DNA from: Sanderia malayensis
Taxonomy: Eukaryota > Cnidaria > Scyphozoa > Semaeostomeae > Pelagiidae
Direction: 5' to 3'
DNA length: 64,000 nucleotides
Assembly (NCBI GenBank): GCA_013076295.1
Contig: RQOL01000534.1
Coordinates: forward strand, 1-64,000
Both the position numbers and the translations under genes were made by a program. Below are positions 37,400 to 48,000 of the stretch, piece by piece; position 1 is the first letter of the stretch, and every line of letters begins with the position of its first letter. The notes below the pieces were generated by a model. That model was not told where the DNA came from. It did no database searches and saw only the letters and a program-made list of their open reading frames with translations.

Positions 37400-40244
37400 T
37401 TGTTGTAATTGAGTTTTTTGTAAAAGTTACACAAGTTTGTTGTCATTAAAAACGACTTTAATTTATCTTTGAAGTCCTCTTTTTGTTCTATCAGTCTTAT
37501 AGTCTCAGGCAAACTGTTCCAGATTTTTGTTCTGCTCTTGAAAACGTTCTTTCTCCATACTGTGTTTTACAGCTGTTTATTTTCAGTAGGTTGTTACGCT
37601 TGTTTAAAATTTCCACCGAATTCCTGAGTAACATTGGAGCATTTCCCCAAACACAATCGTGAGCAATTATGCAGATCTTAAAAACTATCCGTTCACGAAC
37701 TTTTAGCCAGTGCATCTCATTGAACAGAGATGACATTGATACTCAAATATTTTTTTGTCAATTCTTATCCTTATTGCTGTGCTTAGTAGAGATTGAATTT
37801 TATTTATTAGTTTTGAATTTATTCCAAGAAGAAGAGAGTTGCAATAATCGAGTTTGGAGGAAACCAATGCAGATGTTAATGTATTAAGGGATTCCTTTGG
37901 AAGGAACACTTAATCTTTGCAATTTGTCGAAGTATTTCAAAACAATGTGATGTTATTATATTTAGATGCTTTTCAAAATTACGGATTTTGTCGAGCCATA
38001 CTCCCAAGCTCTTGGCATTGTCTACAAAGCGAATACATTCATTGTCAACAAAAGTACCTTGAATTTTTATTTGTTTCGATGCAGATGGAGGGCTGAGAGG
38101 TAAAATCTTTGTCTTTGATTTATTTAGTTTTAGAAAATATTCTGACATCCATTTAGCGACAGAGTCAAGACACGTTTGAATGCCTTCTGTTGAAACATTC
38201 AATTGAAAACTTGAATTAAAAGATTGAAATAGTTGATGGTCGTCGGCAAAGCCTAATACTTGGAAAGGGTTCAACTGTATCAAAGGAAAAAGTTGATTTA
38301 TATAGGCATTGACAAGAAGGGGTCCTAAAACAGATCCTTGTGGAATGCCGTATTCAATTGTCAGAATTAGACAATGCGTTGTTTACTTTAACAGTTATTG
38401 ATCTGTGTTTTAAGAATGAAGCAAACCAATTTAGTGCAGTCCATTTCTAAGTTTAGAATGTCTAATAGTTTCTCCTGATCAACAGTATCAAAAGCTTCAC
38501 TTAGATCCCGTAAAAGTAGCACAGTTGAACATTTGTTGTCAAAACCCGTTGCAATACTCTCGGTCAAACTTAAGAGCAAATGTTCAGATGAATGACTATT
38601 TTTGTAGCCATACTGGTACTTACAATCTCAGTTATTTGCATCGATATGGTTATGTAGATGGCGTACAACGCGTCTTTCAATACGTTTACTCACGTAGAGT
38701 AGGTTTGACAATGGTCTATAATTTTGACATAAGTCTCCATCCATAGTATCGTCTAGATGTTTCAGAAGAGGAGTCACAATTGCCGATTTCAAACCCTCAA
38801 AGGATCCACATTCCAGAGAAATGAAAACCAATTCAATGCAGAATGGTAATAACTGGTCAATGAAATCAACTAACACTTGTCTATTAAATGGGTCATTCGG
38901 GGAACAGTTAACTTTGTTTGACTATATTATTTTTAAAAGTTCTTCTTCTGTCGTAGGTTCAAATTTTGTAAGTGTATTACAATTTGGAAAATTATTACAA
39001 AGGTGAGTAGTTTCAAGGTTTGCTGACTCTTTGAATGATGTACGCTTATCCTCAACTTTTTTTGAAATATTCTAGGAAATTATTTTCCAAAGTATGATGA
39101 CTAGAATCTGAAATAGATGGTGAGCGGGATTCTGGCTTGGTAAGTGATGTTGTTAGCTGGAATCGAGTTTTCATTTTATTTGTAGAAGGCTTAATTTTAT
39201 TTCTATATTATAGCATTTTGTTTGATTTTGCTAAAGCTGTTGTCTGGGATCTTAGTCAAATGAATCCATTTTTGTTTGTTTCATTTCGGGTTCGTTGATA
39301 TTGTTTCGTCTCAATTGCGTCTCAATTTTTGTAGATCACTATATTCATTGTCAAAGCATGGTGTTCTCTCGACTACCTTCACTGTTTTTCAAGAAGTGGT
39401 GCATGCTTATCAAGTAATTGACGTAATTGGCTGTTTAGTTTCCAGCCATGCTGCCCAATATCTTCATCTAATTTTATTGTGTGCAAAAGGTGTTGTAGTT
39501 CATTTCCAAATTCGTCTTTGCTAATAGAATACGTCTTTCTATATGCTATTTTTTTATAATGAATTTCTTTGCATGTGGACGTAATCTTAAATGAAATTAA
39601 CTTATGATCACTTATTTCTACATTGTGAATTTTTGTTGAAGAAAGATTAATTTCATCATGTCTACATATCACCAAATCAAGGGTATGGCCACAAACATGG
39701 GTTGCACCACTGACGTATTGTGACAGGTTGAAAAGGGTAAAAAGTTGGTTAAACTCTTTTGTAAGGTTTTCATTTACATTTTCAAAATTAATGTTGAAAT
39801 CACTTGTCACAATGTATTTCTTATTACATGATGTCAATGTTTCCAGTAACTTAGTTAACTCAGACAAGAATATGTTTTGAGGCTCATAGATTATTCGATA
39901 AATAACGACAAGTAGAATCGAGCTTTGTGATTCTTGCAATAATTTGATAATGCGACACTCAAATGTTTGGTACGTGGATACTGGAATTTTTTATATATTA
40001 ATGTGTTTTTCATGAAAATACCAACTCCGCCACCTATTTCTTTTTTTCTCTTCTGACAACGAACATGTCTTAGCCTATAGTTGTGGTCCTTGAAAAATGC
40101 TACAGTATTATTGTACTTTGACGTTTGCCAAGTCTCTGTGAGAAATACTATGTCGGCATTAAAGTCTATTACATGCTCCATCAGGAGGGCTGCTTTATTA
40201 TTCAAGGAGTGACAGTTTAGAAGCAGACAGTTCAAATGTGTCAA
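37400..40244 (-). pseudogene. LINE ORF2 remnant: APE endonuclease and reverse transcriptase
   Basis: Endonuclease: LNCHSLNNK and VFLTETW (from 40244 downward), GGGVGIF, then after a frameshift near 39900-39940 SDFNINF in place of GDFN, TLDLVI, and SDHKLISF. Reverse transcriptase: NYRPLSNL near 38690, LSEAFDTVDQ near 38480, GIPQGSVLGP near 38330 and GFADDHQL near 38245, then a thumb with MHWLKVRERIVFK near 37720. At least four frameshifts or stops separate these pieces. The catalytic Asp residues of the palm are still readable, so decay is recent to moderate. The plus-strand ORFs in this span are shadows. Confidence 0.88.
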
Positions 40245-41419
40245 TTTTGGCCCAGATTCAAGTTTAAATTACTCTTTGCCTTATTTCTTATTTTGGCTAC
40301 TGTTGGACAGTTTGCACCATCACCTGAGTGCCGACATTGTTCTTCTGTCAGTCCATCCTTAATACAGTTAGTGCAAGATAGAGTTTTGAAGTGCAACTGC
40401 TTGTCGCATGCTCTATTGCACAATTTCCGTAAATCTCAGAAGATCCATTATATTTAGCTATGTAGTGTCCAAAGTCTTGACATGGGTGGCATCTTTTCAC
40501 ATGAAATTGATCATAGACCTTGCATGATGTTAGTCCAACTATCAGCTTGTCACCAATAGCTTTGCCTCCCTGTCAGATGGATAGAGAAACTCTAACAAAT
40601 GCTTGAAAAATAGTTTTACTATTTCTTACATTTTTTACCACAAAGACCTTAAGATGTTCTGCAATATCTTTATATTCAAAAATGGATTCAAGAAATATAT
40701 TTTGTTTAATTATGATGTTCTGAACTTGTTCATTTCTGTATTGTTTCGACAAACCAGCAATTGATATCACTGTTGTTTAATTTCGGTGCTTTGGGTGTAA
40801 AATTCATTTCGGAAGCCTGTTCTTGTAACTTGTTACGAGCTTCCAAAGAAAGACACACGACTACAAGATCAGCCGACTTGTTCGTATATGAATTTTTTAT
40901 TGGAATATTTTCCTCAACAATAAATTTTTCAAGGGCATCCATTGCCTTTCCTACGCCCAAGAGAAGATTCCTTTTTATTCAAAATCAAAACGGGTCATTA
41001 AAATATTGAAAGAGTGAGTGGTTTCTTTCCTTATCCGTCGACACATTTTCATTTGACTCCAAATAGTATTGTTCAATCTTTTGACATTAAATGTTAAAGT
41101 TAAATTAAATGCTTAATGTCCACAATTTCTGACTTTCTGGCACTCAATTTTTTGTCAATAATTGAAAGTCTATTGTTATCAGTTTACACTTGATTAACTT
41201 CAAGAGACGTCAGGCAAACATCACAGAGAAACATAAAGTTTCTTTTTGTCGAAGATGCATTAAACAATTTCACCATTGATGGGGTCACCCATTTCTCCTC
41301 AACATATTGCTTTGGGCAGGTAGCATGAAATTCTTTTTACATAAGCGTCATGACACGTATTCATTGTCATTAACAATGCAGGTACATGATCCACACTCCG
41401 ATACTTGAAATTGATCCAT
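40236..41419 (-). pseudogene. LINE ORF1 remnant, zinc-finger nucleic-acid binding
   Basis: A candidate start on the minus strand at 41419 opens a Cys-rich region with CGSC, CHD and CDVC, which resembles a PHD/RING-like finger. About 250 residues later come zinc-knuckle-like pieces (KRCHPCQDFGHY, CTNC, and a Cys/His stretch ending CP) near 40310-40500, a layout known from CR1/Jockey ORF1 proteins. The frame is broken by several frameshifts and stops, and the middle survives as two pieces of 60-75 residues (40573-40960). ORF1 proteins of this kind coat the element RNA. Domain naming is moderate confidence because the sequence is decayed. Confidence 0.7.
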
Positions 41420-41860
41420 TCCTGCGTTATAAAAAGATGAAATGGTAGTTACAATATACACAATATATCTACAGCAAAATACAACTGGGAGTCTAATGAA
41501 AGTAAATTTTTTTAAAAATCAATGTAAAAGGAAAAAAAAGAAATGAATTTTTTATATCACTCTTAGTTGGGTATGCCTATCCTGACGATAGTGCTCAATA
41601 TACGTGAGTATAGAGCAATTATAATGTAGAATTTGCACTCAAGGAAAAGACCTGTTCTCTGTGACTTTAAGTTTCATGAATTTTTTATATGTTTCTACGC
41701 TGTATTTTTACAATAAAGTCTTCCAGTGGTGAGAATTTACAGTTAAAAATTATTCCTATACTGCAAAACAAAAAAAAATAAAAATAACGTCCTATAATTT
41801 CCAATTCTCTCCAGCTCACAAAAACACGTCTGCTCGCTACCTCAACTCAATCCAAAAAAA

Positions 41861-43010
41861 AAATTCATTTACTTGTTTTCAGTGATATTAACATTCATTT
41901 ACAAAAATTAAACATGAATCCACGTTATTACAGCTGAAACTAAGTAAAATACACATTCATTTACTTGCTTTCAATGATGATAACATTCATTCACAGAAAA
42001 TACATATAAATCTACGTTATTACATGCAAAACTAAGTAAAATACATATTCATTTACTTGTTTTCAGGGATATTAATATTCATTCACACAAATTACACATG
42101 AATGCACTAATTGAAATATATCGTTGGTTACTTTTTTCAGTGAAAATGACATTTATTCCTGCAATTTACCCATGAATCAACGTAATTACAGCTAAAACTA
42201 AATGAAATACACCTTTATTCATTTGTTTTCAGTGATATTGACTTTCATTCCAACAATTTACACATGGATCCACGTGAATACAGCTAAATCTAGTTAAAAT
42301 ACAACCTTATTTACTGGTTTTCAGTGATACTCATATTCATTCCCACAATGTACGCATGAACAAACGTAAATAAATCTATGACTAATTAAAATATACTTCA
42401 AATTAAATGTTTTCTGTGATATTAACATTCACTCGCACATTCACTCACTCGAAATACACCTATATTTACTAGTTTTCAGTGACATTAGCATTCACTCACC
42501 CATTTCCACATGAAATAACATAAATACAGCTAAAACTAATTAAAATTTACCTTCATTTACTCCTTCTTGGTGATATTAACATGTACTCTGACAACTTACC
42601 TATGAATCCACTTAATACAGCTAAAACTGACTGATTGAAATACATCTTGTTTTAGTTGTTTACAGTCATATGAACATTCATTCCCACAAGTTACACACGA
42701 ATATACGAAAATGCAGTTAAAACAAAATGAAATACATCTTCGGTTACTTTTTTCAGTGAAATTGCCATTTCTTCCTACAATTCATCCATGAATCAACGTA
42801 AATACAGCTAAAACTAAGTGAAATACACCTTTATTCATTTGTTGTCAGTGATATTGACATTCATTCCAACAATTGACATATGAATGCAGGTGAATACAAA
42901 TAAATCTAGCTAAAATACAACCTTACTTACTGGTTTTCAGTGATATTCATATTCATTCCCACAATTTACCCATGAATAAACGTCAATTATTCTATGACTA
43001 ATTAGAATAT
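41861..43010. repeat. Diverged 92-bp satellite (subtype B grading to C)
   Basis: Monomers become increasingly diverged. Typical pieces are TTTTCAGTGATATTAAC, ATTCATTCCCACAA, TTTACACATGAATC and CAGCTAAAACTAA. Spacing remains close to 90 bp. The divergence fits the edge of an array, where homogenisation is weaker. No gene is seen. Confidence 0.85.
42999..43010. repeat. Penelope target-site duplication, left
   Basis: TAATTAGAATAT, repeated at 45887-45898 on the other side of the insertion. Confidence 0.75.
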
Positions 43011-43209
43011 CGCTGTGAGATTGCATTCGCAAAAGATCGTAGTTCATCCCGTGTCTTGTACGACAAATTGTATTGCGGTAATTTTGTTTTTTAACCATCT
43101 CTTAAAGACACATGCAACTCTATTTTAAACAAATCCATATATAAAACTAACTTTTGTTCAAATATTTCACCGCCCATCGGCAGCCTTTTCAATGAGATGA
43201 TAAATCTAA

Positions 43210-43655
43210 CTAAACAAAATCGTTAACAGCTAAGTTCGAATCACCAGATCTTTGATCGAATCTAGTTCGTGGAACATTCGAGTTTCCCCACTCCTCCTTT
43301 GCGTTCAGTGTCGGGCTCTTAAGATTGATATATGTTGCTTCCGTAACCTGTCTCAGCATAGCATCATTTGGGCATGTTTTTAATACTTTCACCGGGGGTG
43401 CTTGCCCCATTCCGTTATGTTTTTCTAGCATATGTTGATGGAAGACTGATGCACCGTTCTTTCTTTCCAGCTTTTTCATGTGCTCTTCATATCTCTCATT
43501 CATGCTACGTGCCGTTTCCCCAATATAATTCTCTCCACACGAACACTGAATTTCATAAACGACATCCCTCATTTTGCAATTTAAGCTCATATTCTCATTG
43601 CATAAATGGCATTCTTCATTTTCGCAATTTTGCACTTTAAACCAGGGAAAAAACC
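43210..43655 (-). pseudogene. Penelope GIY-YIG endonuclease fragment (left copy)
   Basis: About 148 codons on the minus strand encode the C-terminal endonuclease that follows the reverse transcriptase in Penelope-like elements. Visible in order: a Cys cluster CENEECHLC, the GIY-like strand VVYEIQC, a CGENYIGET core (the YIG part), the RSMNERYEEH helix with the conserved Arg, and NLKSPTLNAKE with the conserved Asn. The frame is intact to its stop, but the reverse transcriptase is absent, so this is a 5'-truncated copy. The ORF continues upstream to 43857 only because it reads the other arm of the palindrome antisense, and that extension should be ignored. Confidence 0.88.
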
Positions 43656-43928
43656 AGGGATGTCGTTTATGAAATTCAGTGTTCGTGTGGAGAGAATTAT
43701 ATTGGGGAAACGGCACGTAGCATAAGTGAGAGATATGAAGAGCACATGAAAAAGCTGGAAAGAAAGAACGGTGCATCAGTCTTCCACCAACATATGCTAG
43801 AAAAACATAACGGAATGGGGCAAGCACTCTCGGTGAATGTATTAAAAACATGCCCAAATGATGCTATGCTGAGACAGGTTACGGAAGCAGCATATATCAA
43901 TCTTAAGAGACCGACACTGAACGCAAAG
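43656..43928 (+). pseudogene. Penelope GIY-YIG endonuclease fragment (right copy), interrupted
   Basis: Inverted copy of the left arm. It begins inside the GIY-YIG domain (codons for DVVYEIQ) and continues through YIGET, RYEEHMKKLE and NLKRPTLNAK, where the 1.7-kb LTR element interrupts it. The coding sequence resumes after the insertion at 45660 with EEWGNSNVPRTRF and ends at a stop near 45746. The arms differ by a few substitutions, such as PTL preceded by KR rather than KS. Confidence 0.86.
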
Positions 43929-44367
43929 TGTTGTGTGGGTCGTTGTAACTACAATTGTTATCTTGTATTTAACACCTATTTGTTTGCAGTATTGTTAAGT
44001 ATGAGCGTGGTTGGCTGGTGCACCCGCTTGAAAGTGTGAAGGCGCGTGCCAATCCACACTAGGGTCCCATGTGCACAAGAATGGAGGACCATGTCACCAC
44101 GCTTGTTTTGATTAATATTGTGAGCATAAATAAAGTAAAGTTGAGTTCAGTTTTTGGAGATTTTGAGAAGTTTAAGTTAGAGAGTCTGAAGACCAGTGGT
44201 ACAGTGGCGGCCTTCGGGTCAGCCGTACCGCACCGCAAAAAGTTCGTTGTTTTTATTGCGTCAAACCTTAGCGTTATCAGCACCATCGCAAGCGAGACAT
44301 CGCCTACCGAACTTCTGACTACCGTCCCCAGCTCTGGGGGGGAATTCAACAGAAATACCCTACGACA
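43929..44367 (+). repeat. 5' LTR (439 bp) of the element inside Penelope
   Basis: Starts TGTTGTGTGGGTCG and ends CTACGACA. The ORF that runs through it is present in both LTRs and resembles no known protein. Confidence 0.9.
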
Positions 44368-44369
44368 AT

Positions 44370-44385
44370 TGGTGGCCAGTGTGGG
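44370..44385 (+). other. Putative primer-binding site
   Basis: TGGTGGCCAGTGTGGG starts 2 nt after the 5' LTR, in the usual PBS position and beginning with TGG, as needed to pair with a tRNA CCA end. I could not identify the tRNA. Confidence 0.55.
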
Positions 44386-44386
44386 T

Positions 44387-44577
44387 CTTCGACGAAACGA
44401 TCAGATGAACGATATGGTCTTCGACGAAACGATCAGATGAACGGTATGGGCTTCGACGAAACGATCAGACGAACAGTGGGGGTCTTCGACGAAACGATCA
44501 GACGAGCAGTGGTTCTTCGACGAAACGATCGCAGAAAAAGCAGTCTTCGACAAAACGATCAGAAGAAAACGAACGAA
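44387..44577 (+). repeat. Six tandem leader repeats of about 32 bp
   Basis: CTTCGACGAAACGATCAGA starts each of six units. The last two are degenerate. They lie immediately after the PBS in the element leader, where packaging or dimerisation signals usually sit. Function is inference. The TTCGACGAA core is nearly self-complementary. Confidence 0.8.
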
Positions 44578-45216
44578 AAAGCAACCTCAGGGCAGAAGCG
44601 CAATTGGTAAGAAGTATAACAAGTAATGTAAAAAAATTGGTTTATTGGTGAGTTCTTGGTCTGATCTTCGATAGCAGCATTGATGACCACAGATTGAAAT
44701 CTAGCGAAGTGCAACCACGAGTGCAATAAGCACTTGCTATTGAAGAACAGTATCCTCGATTTCACTTGTAATCACCACAGAACAGAACAACGACAATTAA
44801 AAGAATGGTTCCCCTTGGCTACAACCAAAAGGCCATAATTGTGAAGAAGACTCGAAAGATTTGCAAATTTAGAAACAACGACATGGTATGATAATCTCAA
44901 CTTAATTATATTTTAAGATGTATTTTAATGGGCTGATGATTTGGTTTGGACTGGTTCGGATTATTATATTTGTTGATTAGGTGATGGGAAATTCCACCTC
45001 GATGATATATTGTATTTTCATTAAATAAATTTAATGCCCTTCAGATGTATTAGAAAATTTGAGAAGAGTTGAGTAAACATTATTAAGTCCGCGAGAGAAA
45101 TTTTGTTAATTTTAATTAGTCATATTTGTAATTAAATAATTATATAGGTTAGCTATTCTTGTCAAACTCAGATATTTCGATTTTCAATGAGGACATTGAA
45201 TTTGGTAAGGGAGCTA

Positions 45217-45655
45217 TGTTGTGTGGGTCGTTGTAACTACAATTGTTATCTTGTATTTAACACCTATTTGTTTGCAGTATTGTTAAGTATGAGCGTGGTT
45301 GGCTGGTGCACCCGCTTGAAAGTGTGAAGGCGCGTGCCAATCCACACTAGGGTCCCATGTGCACAAGAATGGAGCACCATGTCACCACGCTTGTTTTGAT
45401 TAATATTGTGAGCATAAATAAAGTAAAGTTGAGTTCAGTTTTTGGAGACTTTGAGAAGTTTAAGTTAGAGAGTCTGAAGACCAGTGGTACAGTGGCGGCC
45501 TTCGGGTCAGCCATACCGCACCGCAAAAAGTTCGTTGTTTTTATTGCGTCAAACCTTAGCGTTATCAGCACCATCGCAAGCGAGACATCGCCTACCGAAC
45601 TTCTGACTACCGTCCCCAGCTCTGGGGTGGAATCTCAAAGAAACACCTCACGACA
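45217..45655 (+). repeat. 3' LTR (439 bp) of the element inside Penelope
   Basis: Same length as the 5' LTR, preceded by a weak purine tract (GGTAAGGGAG) and followed by the AAAG target duplication. Confidence 0.9.
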
Positions 45656-45886
45656 AAAGGAGGAGTGGGGAAACTCGAATGTTCCACGAACTAGATTCGA
45701 TCAAAGATCTGGCGATTCGAACTTAGCTGTTAACGATTTTGTTTAGTTAGATTTATCATCTCATTGAAAAGGCTGCCGATGGGCAGTGAAATATTTGAAC
45801 AAAAGTTAGTTTTATATATGGATTTGTTTAAAATAGAGTTGCATGTGTCTTTAAGAGATGGTTAAAAGAACAAAATTACCGCAATA

Positions 45887-45898
45887 TAATTAGAATAT
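45887..45898. repeat. Penelope target-site duplication, right
   Basis: TAATTAGAATAT, matching 42999-43010. Satellite continues beyond it. Confidence 0.75.
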
Positions 45899-46313
45899 AC
45901 TTTAAATTAATGGTTCTCTGTGATTTTAACATTCGCTCTCACAGTTTACACATTAATCCACGTAAACCCGGATAAAACTGACTGATTAAAATGCACCTTT
46001 ATTTACTTGTTTTTAGTGACATTAACTTTCATTTCCACAATTTACACATGAAATCAAGTTAATACAGCTAAATCTAAGTGAAATAAACCTATATTTACTT
46101 GTTTTCAGTAATTTTAACATTCGTTCCCACAATTTACACATGAACCCACGCAAATAAAGATAAAGTGACTGATTAAAATGCACCTTTATTTACTTGTTTT
46201 TAATGATATTAACTTTCATTTCCACAATTTGCACTTGTAATCAAGTTAATACAGATAATTCTAAGTGAAATACACCTATACTTACTTTTTTCAGTGATAT
46301 GAACATTCATTCC
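45899..46313. repeat. Diverged 92-bp satellite (subtype C)
   Basis: About four and a half monomers with TTCCCACAATTTACACATG and AAGTGAAATACACC. No gene is seen. The last five bases (ATTCC, 46309-46313) form the target duplication of the gypsy element. Confidence 0.85.
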
Positions 46314-46446
46314 TGTAGTGATGTGTAAATATAGACTAGACTCCAAAGGTAATTAGATACATATTGTAGTCATAGTTGCGTTATGTTATGTTCGAAAACG
46401 TGTGTCTCTTCTTGAGTGAACTGTTCATAGAAAGCAGGATATTATA
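46314..46446 (+). repeat. 5' LTR of the gypsy element
   Basis: About 133 bp, from TGTAGTGATGTGTAAAT to GCAGGATATTATA. It matches 50051-50193 with substitutions and small indels. It ends in TA rather than the usual CA. Confidence 0.8.
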
Positions 46447-46462
46447 GCTCGCCGAATTCGAG

Positions 46463-47111
46463 ATGTTCCTGACTGCCAGTTGTATCACAGACAAAAAACG
46501 GCAGAAAGCGTTGTTACTTTACCAATCAGGAGCCAGAGTAAGAGAAAATTTCAATCAATTGGCCGAAAATGGAGAAGATGATGATTATAAAACAGCCAAG
46601 GAAAAACTGACAGCCTTTTTCGAACCACTAAGAAATCGATGATATGAAGTTTTTTCTTTTCGTCAGGCCTAACAAGAATCGAATGAAACACTCGATCAGT
46701 TTCATACACGACTGCGAACTATATCGAAAAATTGCGAATTCAAAGAACCACACTTTGAAATCGAACAGCGGATCATAACAGGAGGAAAATCTTCCAAAAT
46801 CAGAAAATGCGCCGTTCGAGACCCGAAATATGATTTGGCTGCTATGTTGCTGGATGGTAGACGTGATGAAATAGGCAAATATCAGTCTAAAGATATTGAA
46901 ACTCAGGAATCCCTTCACGCTGAGGCTAACAAAATAGCAAAGACCCGTGAAACCAGTGTTCGAGTAACATAAACACGCCACAAATCATCATGTTGGAACT
47001 TTGAGAGATACTTTCTGCACAGAGGCCAGTGGCCAGCCAAAGGGAAAGCATGTAATACCTGTGGGCAAGAAAATCATTTTGCCAAGGTCTGCAAAGGTAA
47101 ACATAATACAA
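46463..47111 (+). pseudogene. gypsy gag remnant with CCHC zinc knuckle
   Basis: One reading frame from the ATG at 46463 encodes a capsid-like protein (KKRQKALLLYQSG, then ETLDQFHTRLR near 46700) followed by a CX2CX4HX4C knuckle (CNTCGQENHFAKVC) at 47051-47092 that would bind the element RNA. Three in-frame stops break it: TGA after the RNR codons near 46640, TAA near 46670, and TAA near 46970. The frame does not shift, so decay here is by point mutation. Start chosen as the first ATG after the 5' LTR. Confidence 0.82.
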
Positions 47112-48000
47112 ACCAATACAAAAGCGTTTGCATACAATATGGATACACCTGTTGACTTTATTCGTAAATTTGACGCACTTGTTAAAACGAAGAAACAGTT
47201 CACCATAGCAACGTTCTATGTAACCAAAGACCATGACAGTGGTTGTTTACTGAGTGCAGAATCTGCACAAGATCTCAAATTAATTACCATTCATCTGAAC
47301 AAAGTCACTACACCGGACAAAAGGGAGATGCCCCCCACGGATATCAACACAACGGATAAACAGCTTTGTGACATTCTCAACAAATACGGGAAAGTTTTCA
47401 CTGGGATAGGAAAGCTCAAAGATCATCATATAACCTTGAACATAGACAAAGAGGTCATTCCTGTAGCCCAACCACAGCGGAAAATACCCTAGCACATCCG
47501 CGGGAAAATAGCGGCAGCAGTAGAAAAGTTGCAGTCTCAAGGCCTCATTGAAAAAGTCCCAGCAGATTAACCAACTGACTGGATTAGCCCTATAGTCGCT
47601 GTTCCAAAACAAAATGGCACTGTAAGACTATGTTTAGACATGAGGGTAGCAAATACAGCGATTAAAAGAGTTAGATATCTCATTGCAACTGTGAAAGATG
47701 TCAGCCTCGATTTGAACGGAGCGAAAAAATTTTCAAAATTGGATTTGAATGAGGCTTACCATCAGTTAGAGCTTCACCCTGGAAGCAGAGGAATCACCAT
47801 GTTCACCACACATGTTGGACTGTATAGATATACACAACTCAATTATGGCACCAACACAGCGGCTGAAATTTTTCAGCATACACTACAAAAGAGTTTACAA
47901 GGAATCAAAGGAGTTAAAAATTTAGCCGATAATATCATCGTGTTTGGAAGTACAAGGGAGGAGCATGACCACGCCCTGACAAAGTGTTTTCCAGACTAGC
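47112..48000 (+). pseudogene. gypsy protease remnant and reverse transcriptase with a mutated YxDD box
   Basis: Begins with the C-terminal part of an aspartic protease region and the linker (SGCLLSAESAQDL; GKVFTGIGKLKDH). The catalytic DTG of the protease is not visible. The reverse transcriptase follows, with WISPIVAVPKQNG near 47580, FSKLDLNEAYHQL near 47730 (first catalytic Asp kept), and LADNIIVFG near 47922 where (Y/F/I)xDD is expected. The second active-site Asp is therefore Asn. In-frame stops lie near 47490 and 47568, and a frameshift follows near 47985. Confidence 0.85.

Larger units (their letters stand above)
37240..41860 (-). mobile_element. Near full-length, decayed two-ORF LINE (CR1/L2-like)
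   Basis: Minus-strand insertion of about 4.6 kb in the satellite. The left edge is a (TAA)n tail after CTAAGTAAAAT. The right edge is an A run joined to ATTCATTTACTTG, so the two flanks continue one monomer with about 6 bp missing or hidden in the A/T edges. Order on the minus strand: 5' leader (about 41420-41860), zinc-finger ORF1, ORF2 with endonuclease and reverse transcriptase, 3' UTR, tail. ORF2 belongs to the same family as the satellite-embedded LINE (both have FADDH and similar thumb sequence) but is more diverged. Confidence 0.88.
43929..45655 (+). mobile_element. Non-autonomous LTR retrotransposon (TRIM/LARD-like)
   Basis: Two direct 439-bp repeats, TGTTGTGTGG to CGACA, at 43929-44367 and 45217-45655 flank an 849-bp interior with no retroviral-type coding sequence. 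AAAG is duplicated at 43925-43928 and 45656-45659. The left arm of the surrounding palindrome holds the uninterrupted target, GCAAAGGAGGAG, which confirms both borders and the 4-bp duplication. A PBS-like TGGTGGCCAGTGTGGG lies 2 nt inside the 5' LTR. The LTRs differ at roughly ten sites, most near the right end, so the insertion is not brand new. It must rely on proteins from another element. Confidence 0.9.
43011..45886. mobile_element. Penelope-like element, palindromic double insertion
   Basis: Two 5'-truncated copies of one Penelope-like element lie head to head. The left copy reads on the minus strand and ends outward at 43011. The right copy reads on the plus strand from 43656 and ends at 45886. 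The arms match from 43569 leftward and from 43656 rightward, with about 86 bp of left-copy-only sequence at the centre. TAATTAGAATAT flanks the insertion at 42999-43010 and 45887-45898 as a 12-bp target duplication in diverged satellite. The left arm has about 50 bp more at its outer end. The right arm is split by an LTR element. Head-to-head copies are known for Penelope. Confidence 0.85.

Noticed and set aside
41580..41640. Possible hammerhead core around CTGACGATAG
   Set aside because: No GAAA at the right spacing and no closing stems that I can find.
43656..43857. N-terminal half of the minus-strand ORF at 43210-43857 as part of a nuclease
   Set aside because: It is antisense reading of the other palindrome arm. 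Only 43210-43655 is Penelope coding sequence.
43210..43928. Homing endonuclease of an intron
   Set aside because: The CENEECHLC cluster, the VYEI/YIGET pattern and the insertion structure fit Penelope-like elements better, and there is no intron host gene.
44069..44440. LTR-internal ORF of 123 codons, repeated at 45357
   Set aside because: Present in both LTRs only because LTRs are copies. It matches no known domain and its end differs between copies.
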